From Christiangramia bathymodioli (GTDB lineage Bacteria > Bacteroidota > Bacteroidia > Flavobacteriales > Flavobacteriaceae), in assembly GCA_009735695.1 (NCBI GenBank), contig SRSL01000003.1, forward strand, positions 372,001 to 436,000: a DNA stretch of 64,000 bases, in the 5' to 3' direction. Under the pieces are notes generated by a model. It worked only from the letters and a program-made list of their open reading frames with translations. It was not told the DNA's origin and did not search any database. The position numbers and the translations under genes were made by a program. Of the stretch, positions 7,009 to 16,283 are shown piece after piece (positions within the stretch are counted from its first letter, which is position 1; each line of letters opens with the position of its first letter).

Positions 7009-7509
7009 ATGGCAAGAATACAACTTGGTGATGAAAAGGTGACCACCTATGGAAGCCTTCCGGCATTAGATGAAAGAGCCCCCCATTTTGAACTATTAAA
7101 ACACGACCTTTCCCTGGCAACTCTGGAAGATTTTAAAGGTTCCCGGGTGATCATGAATATTTTCCCAAGTATCGATACCGGAGTTTGTGCAACTTCTGTT
7201 AGAAACTTCAATGAGAAGGCATCTGAACTCGACAATGTGACGGTATTATGTATTTCGAGGGATCTCCCATTTGCCCAGCAACGCTTCCTAAAGGATAATG
7301 AACTTGAAAATGTCACTAATCTTTCCGATTTTAGAGAACGAAATTTTGGCAAGGATTACGGCGTGGAGATGATTGATGGCCCCATGGAAGGGCTACTCTC
7401 TCGCGCAGTTGTGGTGCTTAATGAGAACGGACATGTGATACATTCACAACAGGTTTCCAGAATCGAAGATGAACCCGACTACCTTGCCGCCTTGAAAACT
7501 TTATTATGA
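7009..7509 (+). CDS. tpx: Thiol peroxidase (Tpx)
   Basis: 166 aa, standard Tpx length. The peroxidatic cysteine C60 is in FPSIDTGVCATSVRNFN and the conserved second cysteine C81 in VLCISRDLPFAQ. In the E. coli enzyme the resolving cysteine (C95) follows in SRFCGAEG; here the matching segment reads QRFLKDNE, so it is a leucine. The enzyme may therefore work as a 1-Cys peroxidase resolved by an external thiol or use C81. The stop overlaps the start of the next gene (ATGA). Confidence 0.95.
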   Translation: MARIQLGDEKVTTYGSLPALDERAPHFELLKHDLSLATLEDFKGSRVIMNIFPSIDTGVCATSVRNFNEKASELDNVTVLCISRDLPFAQQRFLKDNELENVTNLSDFRERNFGKDYGVEMIDGPMEGLLSRAVVVLNENGHVIHSQQVSRIEDEPDYLAALKTLL

Positions 7510-7880
7510 AAAACAGTTTCCTCGGAAAAAGAATCAGAGGAGGAGGATATGCGATCAAGGGTGCCTGGCTTCTACTAAAACATGAGCCCAGCATACAGGT
7601 GCAATTTGTGATTGCTATCCTTGTTTGCATAGCAGGCTGGATTTTCGACATAAGCCGCACAGACTGGATACTTCAGTTCTTTGCCATAGGCCTGGTAATG
7701 TCGGCCGAAGGCCTGAACACCGCAGTGGAAGCCATGGCAGATTTTGTCCATCCCGATTTCCACAGTAAGATAGGTCATATCAAGGATGTCGCTGCCGGCG
7801 CTGTTTTCTTCGCTGCTCTGATTGCCGTGATCATAGCAGGTTTTATTTATTACCCCTATTTTACGGGGGCTATCGGTTAA
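7506..7880 (+). CDS. dgkA: Diacylglycerol/undecaprenol kinase family membrane protein
   Basis: 124 aa with three transmembrane helices and the DgkA signature EGLNTAVEAMADFV (catalytic Glu and Asn). The motif and the RTDW-type interhelix loop fit the small integral-membrane lipid kinases that phosphorylate diacylglycerol or undecaprenol; which lipid is used cannot be read from the sequence. The start overlaps the tpx stop by 4 nt, so the two genes are translationally coupled, an association without an obvious biochemical reason. Confidence 0.9.
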   Translation: MKNSFLGKRIRGGGYAIKGAWLLLKHEPSIQVQFVIAILVCIAGWIFDISRTDWILQFFAIGLVMSAEGLNTAVEAMADFVHPDFHSKIGHIKDVAAGAVFFAALIAVIIAGFIYYPYFTGAIG

Positions 7881-7962
7881 ATGCAAAAGCCGTCGATTCC
7901 GCCAAATTTCCTGGTTTAACATATTTTTATATTTTAGCGGGAACCAATCCTAATCCTTAACC

Positions 7963-9945
7963 TTGAAAAGGTTCTTTTTTTATTTCCTGCTGTTTATAGC
8001 AGTTCCTTTTGCATTCGCTGAAAGTGATTCTTCAGTATATCTCGATACTCACCTTAAAGATCTCGAATCAGAAAATTTTTGTAGCCTCACAGAGGAGGTG
8101 ATTGATGATTGGGTAAAGTGTGATGATCATAGCAATGCCGCTATACAATTTCTTTTAACAGAAAAGGATAACGAGATCCTCGATGGCAGAAATGCTTCAG
8201 ATTATACCATTAGTTATTATTATTCACAAAACGAAGCAGCGTCTGAAACCGGAGGGATCACTGATGAAATCCCGGTACAGCCCAGGAACGACATTAGCAT
8301 CTATTACCGTTTGGAATCTAATAACGATCCAACCTGTTTTATTATAGGAGATTTTGATCTTAAGGTGATTCGAACCGAGGTTAGGATGGATGAATTGGAA
8401 TTCTGTGGAAATTCCGAGGGATTTCACCAGTTTAAACTTTCAGATCTGGATGATGGAATGCTGAATCATCAGTTTCCACCCAACGATCAGGATGCCGCCA
8501 TTCATGAGGTTTCGTATTATCTTACCGAAGCAGATGCCGAAAACCAGGTAAATGAACTGGATAAAGATCAATGGACCAATACTGTTCCTGATTACCAGAC
8601 CATTTATGTAAGGGTTCAGAGAACTGATGAATTCTCGTGCTACCACGTAAAGTTCTTTGACCTTTACATCAACAGAAAACCAGAAGATCCACAGGCTAGC
8701 AATGAGTTTTTCTGCCTGGAAGACCCCGCGAATTTCCTGTATGACCTTAACCTTAAGAACCCGGAGATACTGGATGGTGCCGATCCTGAAAAATATAATA
8801 TCCTGTATTTTTCTTCAGAAGAAGATGCTAACGCACGTACAGGGAATTTTTCTCTGATTGATTCTTCGCAAGCTGACCGTACCATCTACTTCAGGATCGA
8901 GAATAGGTGGTTTAATGGCTGCTATGAAACCGGAAGTTTCCAGGTTGATATAAAAAAGGGAGTACAGGCAAGCACTCCTCAACCCATTAGCGAATGTGCG
9001 CAGGGAACCGGACAGCACTTCCTGGATCTGTCAGAAAAAGACATTGAAATCATTGGAAACCAGGATCCTGATAAGTTCCAGGTGGCATACTTTTATAACC
9101 AGGAAGACGCAAACACACATACTGATGAAATCCCGAAGGAAAATTTTGGAGTACAGCCGGGAAGCATGACACTTTACGCCAAACTTATTCCGCAGGCTGA
9201 AGGATGCTCAAGTCTCGCCAGGTTAGAAATTAAAATTTTATCTCCTCCCCAGCCAGAACTGCAGGCTTCTTATTCTATTTGTCCTGAAAATGACCAGTTG
9301 GAACTGGATGGCGGCAACTTTGATAGCTGGGAATGGCTGAATGAAGATGGCGCTATTATGACAACTTCCAGGAATATCACTATTTCAAATCCCGGAAATT
9401 ATTCTTTAAAAGTCACTAAAACTGAGGGGGCCACCATATGTGAGAATAGCATTTCTTTCAGTATAGAAGAAATGGAAGAAATAGCCAATTTCACCACAAA
9501 TATGGAAAGAACAGCCACCGGCACCAAATTAGAGATCAGTGTCCATGGAACCGGTGATTATGAATTTAGCATCGATGGAGAAAATTTTCAGAATTCGAAT
9601 GTTTTTAACCTGGACCCGGGGGAATACCAGGTGTATGCCAGAAGCCTGAACGGCTGCGGAAGCATTTCCAGGCAGGTGGTCCTTCCCGGATACCCCGAAT
9701 TTTTCACGCCCAATGGTGATGGCATCAATGATAAATGGAATATCGTTGCTACTGAGGATGGAAACTTTCTCGATGTTCAAATTTATGATCGATATGGAAA
9801 ATTACTGGCGCAGATTCTGGGAGGTAAATTCGGATGGGACGGAACTTTCAATGGGAAACCCATGCCAACCGATGATTACTGGTTCCTCATCCAGCCGAAG
9901 AATTCCGAAAAAATTACGGGACATTTTTCCCTGATTCGACAATAA
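7963..9945 (+). CDS. Secreted repeat protein with T9SS type B (gliding motility-associated) C-terminal domain
   Basis: 660 aa. The start is a TTG at 7963: an in-frame stop at 7951-7953 excludes anything further upstream, and the signal peptide KRFFFYFLLFIAVPFAFA follows at once. About four related modules of roughly 100 residues occupy residues 35-435; each has a Cys early, an 'EILDG/EIIGN...Y.I.YF....DA' core and a second Cys near the end. The last 85 residues (FFTPNGDGINDKWN... through IYDRYGKLL and GWDGTFNGKPMPTDDYWF) are the type B sorting domain that directs type IX secretion and surface attachment. Role probably adhesin-like; substrate unknown. Confidence 0.88.
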   Translation: MKRFFFYFLLFIAVPFAFAESDSSVYLDTHLKDLESENFCSLTEEVIDDWVKCDDHSNAAIQFLLTEKDNEILDGRNASDYTISYYYSQNEAASETGGITDEIPVQPRNDISIYYRLESNNDPTCFIIGDFDLKVIRTEVRMDELEFCGNSEGFHQFKLSDLDDGMLNHQFPPNDQDAAIHEVSYYLTEADAENQVNELDKDQWTNTVPDYQTIYVRVQRTDEFSCYHVKFFDLYINRKPEDPQASNEFFCLEDPANFLYDLNLKNPEILDGADPEKYNILYFSSEEDANARTGNFSLIDSSQADRTIYFRIENRWFNGCYETGSFQVDIKKGVQASTPQPISECAQGTGQHFLDLSEKDIEIIGNQDPDKFQVAYFYNQEDANTHTDEIPKENFGVQPGSMTLYAKLIPQAEGCSSLARLEIKILSPPQPELQASYSICPENDQLELDGGNFDSWEWLNEDGAIMTTSRNITISNPGNYSLKVTKTEGATICENSISFSIEEMEEIANFTTNMERTATGTKLEISVHGTGDYEFSIDGENFQNSNVFNLDPGEYQVYARSLNGCGSISRQVVLPGYPEFFTPNGDGINDKWNIVATEDGNFLDVQIYDRYGKLLAQILGGKFGWDGTFNGKPMPTDDYWFLIQPKNSEKITGHFSLIRQ

Positions 9946-10010
9946 TTTTTTTGAAACACACAATTTTAAGTTTCAAAAAGCATTTATTTATTTTAAAAGT
10001 TCCTTATTTG

Positions 10011-10018
10011 TATTTTTG
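10011..10018 (+). promoter_or_regulatory. -7 box of the ftsK-lolA-lptF/G operon
   Basis: TATTTTTG matches TAnnTTTG exactly, 21 nt before the ATG at 10040. It overlaps the alternative TTG start at 10016, which argues for the ATG. Confidence 0.5.
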
Positions 10019-10039
10019 CTGAAATCCTTTAACCTACAT

Positions 10040-12424
10040 ATGGCTAAAAAGAAAGCTAAGACCAAGAAAACCAACCAGAAAACCCAAAAATTCTCTCTAA
10101 AACTAAACCGCCAGCAAAAGGTGGTTCTGGGAAGTTTTTTGATGCTCTTTGGCCTGGCCCTTATCATTGCCTTTATTTCATTTTTGTTCAACTGGCAGGC
10201 AGACCAGAGCGTGCTTGATGAATTCGCGAATCGCGAGGTTGCCGCCAAGAACTGGCTGAGCAAGTTCGGAGCCAGCGTAAGCGATTTTTTTATCTATAAA
10301 GGTTTTGGCCTAGCCTCTTTTTCCATCGCCATTCTCATATTATTGAGCGGGATCTACCTGTTCTTTGGACTAAATAGTTCAAATCTTAAAAAATTCTGGT
10401 TCTGGGGAATTCTCGTCATGATATGGCTGTCGATCTTTTTCGGATTTTTCAGCGGCAGCTATTCCCTTATGGGCGGAAGAGTTGGTTTTGAAATGAACGA
10501 TTTCCTCCAGGATTATCTTGGTTTCTTCGGAACCCTTCTCCTTTTATTATTCTTCCTGGTCACTTACCTAAGCATTCGTTTAAAAATCACTCCGGAATTG
10601 GTTGCCGATTATTTCAGAACCGGGAAAAAAGAATTGGAGGGTGCATTCGACCAACCCCGTTCAAAGGTTCCTGAAACCGATGAAGAACTGGACTGGAAAA
10701 AGGAAGTGGTCAAGGAAACGGCTACGGAAGAACCACAGCAGGTAGATCTTTCAGAAGATCAGGTAACTCAGCCAAAGGAATCCAAACCTGCACCTACTGC
10801 TACTCCTGAAGTTAACGTGACAAACCCACTGGAAGAAGATGTTTCTATGGAAGTGGAAGCCGCTCCCGAAGAAGAGGAAGAAGATAACCTAAGCCAGAAA
10901 CTGGTCAAGGATTTTGGAGAATTCGACCCGACACTGGAACTTAAAAATTATAAATTCCCAACCATTGAGCTCTTAAAAGATTATGGTGGTGGAATTACCA
11001 TCAACCAGGAGGAGCTTGAAGAGAACAAGAACCGAATCGTTGAGACCCTCAAGAATTACAAGATCGATATCGCCCAGATCAAGGCTACGGTTGGCCCGAC
11101 GGTTACCCTGTATGAGATAGTTCCGGAAGCCGGAATTCGAATTTCGAAGATCAAGAACCTGGAAGATGATATCGCATTATCACTTTCAGCCCTTGGAATC
11201 CGTATCATCGCTCCTATTCCTGGCCGCGGAACCATTGGTATTGAAGTACCAAATAAAAATGCCAGTATCGTTTCCATGAGATCGGTGATCGCATCGCCTA
11301 AATTCCAGAATGCCGAAATGGAATTGCCAATGGCGCTTGGAAAAACCATTTCCAATGAGACCTTCGTGGTAGACCTTGCAAAAATGCCTCACCTGTTAAT
11401 GGCGGGAGCAACCGGTCAGGGTAAATCGGTTGGATTGAATGCGATCCTGACTTCCTTACTATATTGCAAGCACCCGGCAGAGGTGAAATTCGTACTGGTT
11501 GACCCGAAAAAAGTAGAGCTTACGCTTTTCAATAAGATCGAACGGCATTACCTGGCAAAACTGCCAGATACCGAGGAGGCCATAATTACCGATAATACCA
11601 AGGTGATCAATACGTTGAACTCGCTTTGTATCGAAATGGACAATCGTTACGAATTGCTGAAGAATGCGATGTGCCGTAACATCAAGGAATACAACACCAA
11701 GTTTAAGGCCCGAAAACTGAATCCGAATGACGGCCATAAATTTTTGCCTTATATCGTTCTGGTAGTAGATGAATTTGCAGATTTGATTATGACCGCCGGT
11801 AAAGAGGTGGAAACACCAATCGCAAGGCTTGCGCAGCTCGCCAGGGCAATCGGGATACATTTGATCATCGCAACCCAGAGACCTTCGGTTAACGTAATTA
11901 CAGGTATTATAAAGGCCAACTTCCCGGCACGTATCGCCTTCCGGGTGACCTCCAAGATCGATTCCCGGACCATCCTGGATAACCAGGGAGCTGACCAGCT
12001 TATTGGTCGTGGGGACATGCTGTTCACCCAGGGGAATGAATTAAAACGACTTCAGTGTGCATTTGTAGACACGCCAGAAGTTGATAAGATCACCGAATTC
12101 ATAGGATCTCAAAAAGCCTATCCCGATGCGCATCTTCTCCCCGCTTACGAAAGTGAGGATAGTGGCACAGGAGTTGATATAGATGTGAGCGAAAGAGACA
12201 AGCTGTTTCGCGAAGCCGCAGAAGTGATCGTGACCGCCCAGCAGGGTTCGGCATCGTTGCTTCAGCGTAAATTAAAACTCGGCTACAACCGCGCCGGACG
12301 AATCATCGACCAGCTGGAAGCAGCAGGTGTGGTAGGCCCTTTTGAAGGCAGCAAGGCCAGACAGGTTTTAGTAACCGATCTCGCGGCACTGGATCAGCTT
12401 TTAAATGAAGAACCAAACTCATAA
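10040..12424 (+). CDS. ftsK: DNA translocase FtsK/SpoIIIE
   Basis: 794 aa. A basic N-terminus (MAKKKAKTKKT) precedes four transmembrane helices (about residues 30-190), an acidic, proline-rich linker, then the RecA-like motor with Walker A GATGQGKSVGLN (about residue 455) and Walker B VLVVDEFADLIM. The C-terminal gamma winged helix (SLLQRKLKLGYNRAGRI) would read KOPS-like sequences and activate XerCD at dif. It pumps chromosome ends through the septum during division. ATG 10040 is chosen because a TTG at 10016 lies within the promoter box. First gene of an operon with lolA and an lptF/G permease. Confidence 0.97.
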   Translation: MAKKKAKTKKTNQKTQKFSLKLNRQQKVVLGSFLMLFGLALIIAFISFLFNWQADQSVLDEFANREVAAKNWLSKFGASVSDFFIYKGFGLASFSIAILILLSGIYLFFGLNSSNLKKFWFWGILVMIWLSIFFGFFSGSYSLMGGRVGFEMNDFLQDYLGFFGTLLLLLFFLVTYLSIRLKITPELVADYFRTGKKELEGAFDQPRSKVPETDEELDWKKEVVKETATEEPQQVDLSEDQVTQPKESKPAPTATPEVNVTNPLEEDVSMEVEAAPEEEEEDNLSQKLVKDFGEFDPTLELKNYKFPTIELLKDYGGGITINQEELEENKNRIVETLKNYKIDIAQIKATVGPTVTLYEIVPEAGIRISKIKNLEDDIALSLSALGIRIIAPIPGRGTIGIEVPNKNASIVSMRSVIASPKFQNAEMELPMALGKTISNETFVVDLAKMPHLLMAGATGQGKSVGLNAILTSLLYCKHPAEVKFVLVDPKKVELTLFNKIERHYLAKLPDTEEAIITDNTKVINTLNSLCIEMDNRYELLKNAMCRNIKEYNTKFKARKLNPNDGHKFLPYIVLVVDEFADLIMTAGKEVETPIARLAQLARAIGIHLIIATQRPSVNVITGIIKANFPARIAFRVTSKIDSRTILDNQGADQLIGRGDMLFTQGNELKRLQCAFVDTPEVDKITEFIGSQKAYPDAHLLPAYESEDSGTGVDIDVSERDKLFREAAEVIVTAQQGSASLLQRKLKLGYNRAGRIIDQLEAAGVVGPFEGSKARQVLVTDLAALDQLLNEEPNS

Positions 12425-12433
12425 ACAATCAAA

Positions 12434-13075
12434 ATGAAACAATTAGTATTTATCCTGGTAGCGATCCTCACGTTCAATGTGCAGGCCCAGAGTTCACAAA
12501 AAGCTGAACAATTGCTGAATGCAGTATCTTCTAAGGTTAAGAATTACGATAATATGGTGATCGAATTCAAATATGCCCTTGAAAACACCGCTGAAAACGT
12601 GAACCAGGAAGCAAGAGGTGATGTAAGCATTGATGGGGAAAAGTACGTGCTTAACATGATGGGGACCACCCAGATGTTCGATGGGAAAAAGATCTATACC
12701 ATCATTCCTGAGGATGAAGAGATCAATATTTCAACTTATGTAGAAGAAGATGATAATAGCATCACTCCTTCAAAAATGTTCAGTTTTTATGAAGATGGCT
12801 ACAACTACGAAATGGACATCACCCAGAATGTAAAGGGACGAGAGATTCAATACGTAAAACTGACTCCAAAAGACAGCAATGCTGAAATCAAGAACATTCT
12901 TCTAGGTATCGATAAACAAACAAAACATATCTATAACCTCATACAAACACAGGATAATGGCACCAAAATCACCATTACTGTAAAAAGTTTTAAAACCAAT
13001 CAGCCTCTCGCCAAAAACCTTTTTACCTTTGACGAGTCGCGCTACAGCGATTATTACATTAATCGAATAGACTAA
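12434..13075 (+). CDS. lolA: Outer-membrane lipoprotein carrier LolA family
   Basis: 213 aa with a clear signal peptide (MKQLVFILVAILTFNVQAQ). The mature protein is the LolA/LolB half-barrel type: KVKNYDNMVIEFKY near the start, alternating beta strands, and a C-terminal FKTNQPLAKNLFTFD. It should accept lipoproteins from LolCDE in the periplasm and pass them to the outer membrane. It starts 9 nt after ftsK and ends one base before the next gene. Confidence 0.88.
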   Translation: MKQLVFILVAILTFNVQAQSSQKAEQLLNAVSSKVKNYDNMVIEFKYALENTAENVNQEARGDVSIDGEKYVLNMMGTTQMFDGKKIYTIIPEDEEINISTYVEEDDNSITPSKMFSFYEDGYNYEMDITQNVKGREIQYVKLTPKDSNAEIKNILLGIDKQTKHIYNLIQTQDNGTKITITVKSFKTNQPLAKNLFTFDESRYSDYYINRID

Positions 13076-13076
13076 A

Positions 13077-15095
13077 TTGAAAATACTCGACCGGTACATA
13101 CTCACCAGTTTTTTAAAAACTTTCTTTTCGGTCTTTATCATTCTCATGTTCATCTTTGTACTCCAGACGATCTGGCTGTACATAGGTGAACTTGCTGGTA
13201 AAGACCTGGATGTAGAGGTGATCCTGAAGTTCCTTCTCTACTTCTCTCCTAAACTGGTCCCCCTGGTATTGCCGCTCACGATTCTTTTAACGTCTATCAT
13301 GACCTTTGGAACCTTTGCCGAAAACTACGAGTTTGCGGCGATGAAATCTTCCGGTATTTCGCTTCAGAGGGCCATGAGGAGTCTTACCCTTTTTATCGTT
13401 CTGATTGGCATGGTCGCATTCTTTTTTGCCAATAATGTGATCCCTGCTGCAGAATTCAAATCGATCAACCTCCGGAAAAACATTGCCCAGTTAAAGCCTG
13501 CCATGGCAATTACTGAAGGCGTTTTTAATGATATTGGCGATTTCAATATAAAAGTTGAAGAAAAAAGTGGCGATAACGACCGTTATCTCACCAATGTGAT
13601 CATTCATAAAAAAACGCAGATTGGCGGAAACCATACCGTTATCAAGGCTAAGGAAGGTGAACTGGCCGGAAGCACCGATTCTGATGTGCTTTCTCTTATA
13701 CTCAGAGAAGGAAATTACTATGACGAGGTAGAACCAAGCGATTACGAAAAGCGTAAACGGAAACCATTCGCCAAGAGTTATTTTGACGAATATGTGATCA
13801 ACATAGACCTGTCAAACTTCAACAATGTAGACCTGGAAGATGAAACTTATAGTTCAACGCATGGGATGCTGAAGATCTCTGAGCTTAATGAAAGTATCGA
13901 TTCCTTTTCTACTTCTTATAACCAGCGGATGGATCTTTTTCAAAAAGACATGTACCGCCGCACCGGTATGCAAAACCTGAAGACCAATTACAAACCCCAG
14001 GATACGCTGGTGGCTTTTGAAGAAGGCATTCTCTCGCATTACAACACCTATGACGGCTCCCAGATCGCGAACCTGGCTTTGGGAACTACCAATTCGGCCC
14101 TTGCTCATCTGAATCTTAAAAAACAGGAATTCAAGAACAGCATAAAGCAGATCAATAAATTCGAAATTGCTCTCCATGAAAAATACGTGCTGGCTGTAGC
14201 CTGTATCGTCCTGTTCTTTGTGGGAGCACCTCTTGGAGCAATAATTCGGAAAGGAGGATTGGGTTTACCTATCGTGGTGGCGATCATATTGTTCCTTACT
14301 TACCATTTTATTGGGATCTTCGCGAAGAATTCTGCTGAAGACGGAAGTATCAGCGCTTTTGTAGCGACCTGGCTTTCTACCTGGATTATGTTGCCACTGG
14401 GCATCTATCTCACCTACCGGGCTACTACAGACCAGGGCTTATTTGCTTTTGACAACCTGCTGGAGCCTTTCAAGAAACTTATCAAAAGTATGGGCTTCAA
14501 CAAATCTGAAGCCGATTCAGGTTACCACTACGAGATCCTGAAACTGGATGTTCCGGTCTCGATCGATAAGAATGAAATGGAAGACCTGCGAGCCCAGGAT
14601 ACCGAGAAACTAAAGGATATTGTACAGTTCTATCGAAGGTATAAATTGAGTTCAGAATACAGGCTTGCAGCCCTGCAGATTCTGGAGACCCGTGGTATCA
14701 CCCAGGAAGAATTGTTACAGGAGAAAAAGCTATATGATGACCAGTACCTGGAACTCGACCAGTTGTACCTTTCAGTTAAAAACGCATTCAAGTCTACCAA
14801 TGTACTTTACGTGCTATTCTTTGTTTTCTTTTTCGCGGCAAGTTTTGTAAATCTTAATTTTCACGAAGAAACACCGGCACTTATTCTGGCAATACTCGCC
14901 ATCATGTGTGCCATTCTTTTCTACATTTATTTATATAGCCTGGATCAAAAAGCCCGGCGAATTGATGAAATTCTGGAAAAGGAAAGGATCGCCTTTTCGC
15001 GGGCCCTTCTCATTCCGGGAATCCTTACTTACCTCTACCTGTATTTTCAATATAAAAAGCTACTCAAGAATCTCTCAGGAATCGTTAAAAGTTAG
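13077..15095 (+). CDS. LptF/LptG (YjgP/YjgQ) family permease with C-terminal extension
   Basis: 672 aa from a TTG start one base after the lolA stop; the start sequence KILDRYILTSFLKTF matches the family. N-terminal and middle membrane helices flank a periplasmic beta domain, as in the LPS transporter subunits LptF/LptG that, with LptB, extract LPS for export. The usual protein has about 360-400 residues; this one carries roughly 200 more after the last canonical helices, including a soluble helical stretch (about residues 500-570) and further hydrophobic segments near the C-terminus (about 580-660). Long versions occur in Bacteroidota. Whether it is the F or G partner is not clear. Confidence 0.88.
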   Translation: MKILDRYILTSFLKTFFSVFIILMFIFVLQTIWLYIGELAGKDLDVEVILKFLLYFSPKLVPLVLPLTILLTSIMTFGTFAENYEFAAMKSSGISLQRAMRSLTLFIVLIGMVAFFFANNVIPAAEFKSINLRKNIAQLKPAMAITEGVFNDIGDFNIKVEEKSGDNDRYLTNVIIHKKTQIGGNHTVIKAKEGELAGSTDSDVLSLILREGNYYDEVEPSDYEKRKRKPFAKSYFDEYVINIDLSNFNNVDLEDETYSSTHGMLKISELNESIDSFSTSYNQRMDLFQKDMYRRTGMQNLKTNYKPQDTLVAFEEGILSHYNTYDGSQIANLALGTTNSALAHLNLKKQEFKNSIKQINKFEIALHEKYVLAVACIVLFFVGAPLGAIIRKGGLGLPIVVAIILFLTYHFIGIFAKNSAEDGSISAFVATWLSTWIMLPLGIYLTYRATTDQGLFAFDNLLEPFKKLIKSMGFNKSEADSGYHYEILKLDVPVSIDKNEMEDLRAQDTEKLKDIVQFYRRYKLSSEYRLAALQILETRGITQEELLQEKKLYDDQYLELDQLYLSVKNAFKSTNVLYVLFFVFFFAASFVNLNFHEETPALILAILAIMCAILFYIYLYSLDQKARRIDEILEKERIAFSRALLIPGILTYLYLYFQYKKLLKNLSGIVKS

Positions 15096-15105
15096 AACTT
15101 ATTAA

Positions 15106-15113
15106 TACCTTTG
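15106..15113 (+). promoter_or_regulatory. -7 box of ribB
   Basis: TACCTTTG is a perfect TAnnTTTG match, 21 nt before the ribB ATG and 10 nt after the permease stop, so ribB can be transcribed on its own. The short leader leaves no room for an FMN riboswitch. Confidence 0.5.
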
Positions 15114-15134
15114 CAGCCTTAAAAAAGCACTATT

Positions 15135-16283
15135 ATGGCTCAGGTTGAAGACAATCAATATTCACTTAAACTGGATAGTATCCAGGAAGCTATCGATGAT
15201 ATTCGCGCTGGAAAGGTGATCATCGTGGTAGACGATATTGACCGTGAAAATGAAGGAGATTTTCTGGCTGCCGCCGAAAAGGTTACACCTGAGATGATCA
15301 ACTTCATGGCTAAACATGGACGTGGCCTAATCTGTGCTCCCATTACCGAACATCGTTGCGAAGAACTGAAACTAGAAATGATGGTGGGCAATAATACCGA
15401 TCCTATGGAAACCGCTTTCACCATTTCAGTTGACCTTAGGGGAAAGGGGGTTACCACGGGAATTTCAGCTGCCGACCGGGCCAAGACCATTCAGGCGTTG
15501 ATAGATCCTGAAACCAAACCACATGACCTGAACAGACCCGGGCATATTTTTCCGTTGAAAGCCAAAGAAGGTGGAGTGCTTCGCCGTACGGGACACACCG
15601 AAGCCGCCATCGATTTTGCAAGACTGGCAGGATTTGAGCCTGCAGGGGTGATCGTGGAGATCATGAACGAAGACGGAACCATGGCAAGACTGCCTCAACT
15701 TATGGAAGTGGCCAAAAAGTTCGATTTGAAGGTGGTTTCTATCGAAGACCTGGTTGCCTACCGAATGCAACATGACTCCCTGATCGAAAAGAAAGAAGAT
15801 TTTGACCTGGAAACCCGCTTCGGAAAATTCAGATTAAGAGCCTATAAACAAACCACCAATTCACAGGTTCATATAGCACTTACCAAGGGCAGCTGGAAAC
15901 CAAATGAAGAAATCCTTGTTAGGGTTAATTCTACCCTCGTGAACAATGACATTCTCGGAACACTTACCAACGACGCTGATAAAAAACTGGATAGCATGTT
16001 CAGGGCGATCAATGACGAAGGTCGTGGAGCCATCGTGTTCATTAACCCGGCTACGCAATCCTTAAATCTTCTGAACAGGCTTTCAGAATTAAAGGAAGGC
16101 CAGAAAAAAGGAGAGATCAAGGCACCGCCAGTAAAAATGGATTATAAAGATTTTGGGATCGGAGCCCAGATCCTGCACGACCTGGAGATCCATAAGATCA
16201 AATTGCTTTCCAATACCCGCCAGACCAAGAGGGTTGGAATGATAGGTTACGGACTCGAAATAACCGAATACGTAAATTATTAA
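15135..16283 (+). CDS. ribB: 3,4-dihydroxy-2-butanone-4-phosphate synthase with degenerate GTP cyclohydrolase II-like half
   Basis: 382 aa, RibBA architecture. The N-terminal DHBP synthase domain (about 1-210) is intact: [24 protein letters not shown] and [17 protein letters not shown], giving the four-carbon precursor of riboflavin. The C-terminal half aligns with GTP cyclohydrolase II but lacks its zinc cysteines: where E. coli RibA has HSECLTGD and RCDCG this protein has NSTLVNND and TNDAD, and the RQEGR loop is replaced by NPATQ. GTP cyclohydrolase II activity is therefore unlikely; another ribA would be needed elsewhere. The gene converges on and overlaps the nitroreductase gene by 4 nt. 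Confidence 0.9.
   Translation: MAQVEDNQYSLKLDSIQEAIDDIRAGKVIIVVDDIDRENEGDFLAAAEKVTPEMINFMAKHGRGLICAPITEHRCEELKLEMMVGNNTDPMETAFTISVDLRGKGVTTGISAADRAKTIQALIDPETKPHDLNRPGHIFPLKAKEGGVLRRTGHTEAAIDFARLAGFEPAGVIVEIMNEDGTMARLPQLMEVAKKFDLKVVSIEDLVAYRMQHDSLIEKKEDFDLETRFGKFRLRAYKQTTNSQVHIALTKGSWKPNEEILVRVNSTLVNNDILGTLTNDADKKLDSMFRAINDEGRGAIVFINPATQSLNLLNRLSELKEGQKKGEIKAPPVKMDYKDFGIGAQILHDLEIHKIKLLSNTRQTKRVGMIGYGLEITEYVNY

Noticed and set aside
15135-16283. Functional bifunctional RibBA
   Set aside because: The cyclohydrolase half lacks the zinc cysteines and the RQEGR loop.
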